Assembly (NCBI GenBank): GCA_947305675.1
Contig: CAMZED010000084.1
Location: forward strand, 1-6,462
Direction of reading: 5' to 3'
DNA from: an uncultured Clostridia bacterium
Lineage (GTDB): Bacteria; Bacillota; Clostridia; Oscillospirales; CAG-382
DNA length: 6,462 bases
Shown here one piece after another: positions 5,703 to 6,462 of the stretch. A program made the translations under genes and the position numbers. The notes beneath the pieces are model-generated. The model had not been told where the DNA came from. It saw only the letters and a program-made list of their open reading frames with translations, and searched no databases. Positions within the stretch are counted from its first letter, which is position 1; the number at the start of each line of letters is the position of its first letter.

Positions 5703-6462
5703 AATAGGCGAAATAATCTTCGACGTCGGCAAGTATTCCGCGGCGGGTGTAGGCGTCTACTACCTCAAAAGGCGTATTGTCGGGGTTTCTCATCGCGCAT
5801 CCCTGCGCGTATTCGATTCGTTTGTAAGAAACTGTAAGTTCAAAAGGCGATTGGAGCGTATATGCGCGCATATTTGAAATATCCTTAACCGCTTCGCAAA
5901 CCGAAGAGTATATTTCGGAGCAGACCGCCGAAGGGTGCTTGCTTATGCAGTTATTCCAGGCGAGCGACTGTTTGGTAACGACTGTCTTTGCCCAAGGAAA
6001 AGACTTTTTCGCCTGTGCCACGCAAACGTCGTCGGAAGAGACGAACAGCGTTTTTACTCCCCTTTTTCCGGCGACGGCGGAATCGATCTGCAGCTCGCCG
6101 ACGGGTTCGCCGTTGATCAGATGCGAAGTAAACGTTGAAGACGAATAAACGTGGGAAAGAGTCGCTTTCGGCGTATCATAGGCGTGATAACCGATAAAGA
6201 GCACGCCGTCAAAAGACGCGTTAACCCCGGGAAAGCGTATTCTGCTTCCGGAACCGATCGCAAAACTGCAGCGTGTATCGAACATATCATAATCGAGATT
6301 GACACCCGTGCCGTGGGAATCCCAAATAATCACCTCGGTTGCTCCGCTGTCGAAAAGCGCTTTCGCCGCGGCGTTCGCCTCACGCGTTGCCTGGAGCGCC
6401 GCGAAAGGATAGTTGCGGCTTCCGTCGGGGATCCCCTGCCCGTAGCTGCCGACGGCGCAGGC
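5701..6462 (-). CDS. M55 family D-aminopeptidase (DppA-like), 5' end outside the window
   Basis: The frame is open from the window edge to TAA at 5701, giving 253 visible residues. GTG at 6331-6333 is an internal valine codon, not the start, because conserved sequence continues upstream (NYPFAALQATREANAAAKALFDSGATEV). M55 enzymes are zinc metallopeptidases that release N-terminal D-amino acids. Landmarks, numbered from the first visible residue, are DSHG (H50), GYHA (H93), LSHVY (H104) and VGEL (E123). As I recall them, the B. subtilis DppA zinc ligands and active-site residues are H60, H104, H115 and E133; the gaps here (43, 11 and 19) match almost exactly. The N-terminal SxDxEG zinc motif should lie just outside the window, so only a few codons are missing. 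No signal peptide can be judged. It probably shares an operon with the zinc-ribbon gene. Its function in peptide turnover is inferred. Confidence 0.87.
   Translation of the reverse strand, partial: ACAVGSYGQGIPDGSRNYPFAALQATREANAAAKALFDSGATEVIIWDSHGTGVNLDYDMFDTRCSFAIGSGSRIRFPGVNASFDGVLFIGYHAYDTPKATLSHVYSSSTFTSHLINGEPVGELQIDSAVAGKRGVKTLFVSSDDVCVAQAKKSFPWAKTVVTKQSLAWNNCISKHPSAVCSEIYSSVCEAVKDISNMRAYTLQSPFELTVSYKRIEYAQGCAMRNPDNTPFEVVDAYTRRGILADVEDYFAY

Noticed and set aside
6331..6333. GTG as the start of the M55 gene
   Set aside because: The frame continues upstream to the window edge with family-like sequence, and the valine falls directly before the DSHG motif, so the start is further upstream.

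Overview
The window looks like chromosome from an anaerobic Firmicutes (Clostridia) bacterium, possibly an uncultured gut or rumen lineage. This rests on three things: AAGGAG/GGAGG Shine-Dalgarno sequences before nearly every gene, consensus sigma-70/sigma-A promoters, and protein families that resemble clostridial homologues. The assignment is inferred from protein character, not from a marker gene. All five supported genes lie on the minus strand, so transcription runs from right to left. I found no mobile element, CRISPR array, tRNA or rRNA.

Layout in transcription order. (1) 6462 to 5701: an M55 family D-aminopeptidase, truncated at its 5' end by the window edge. It is followed 11 nt later by a gene (5689 to 4646) for an unrecognised protein with a four-cysteine zinc ribbon, a charged helix and one C-terminal membrane segment. 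The two genes look like one operon whose promoter lies outside the window. (2) 4544 to 3351: a homologue of coenzyme F420-0:L-glutamate ligase (CofE fold). It has its own near-consensus promoter (TTGACT-17-TATAAT) and a downstream rho-independent terminator, so it looks like a single-gene unit. (3) A second strong promoter (TTGACA-17-TATTAT) at 3234-3262 drives a tight operon: a GT-B-like glycosyltransferase-type protein (3197 to 1758, TTG start), a GPH family sugar:cation symporter (1742 to 321), and the first 108 codons of a likely GH36-type alpha-galactosidase (324 to beyond position 1). The last two genes overlap by 4 nt.

How the genes may work together. The third unit reads as carbohydrate uptake plus hydrolysis: a MelB-like symporter imports an alpha-galactoside and the hydrolase cleaves it. 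The unusual member is the leading GT-B-like protein, whose product is unknown. The M55 enzyme probably trims peptides with D-amino acid N termini, such as cell-wall-derived peptides; the role of its zinc-ribbon partner is unknown. The CofE homologue may attach glutamate to something other than F420, since no F420 gene is visible nearby. The two internal promoters share an ATTTTTGTTGAC block and have palindromes over their core elements, which suggests repressor control. I see no clear novel defence or mobile system. The most interesting leads are the GT-B protein inside a sugar operon and the zinc-ribbon membrane protein paired with a D-aminopeptidase.
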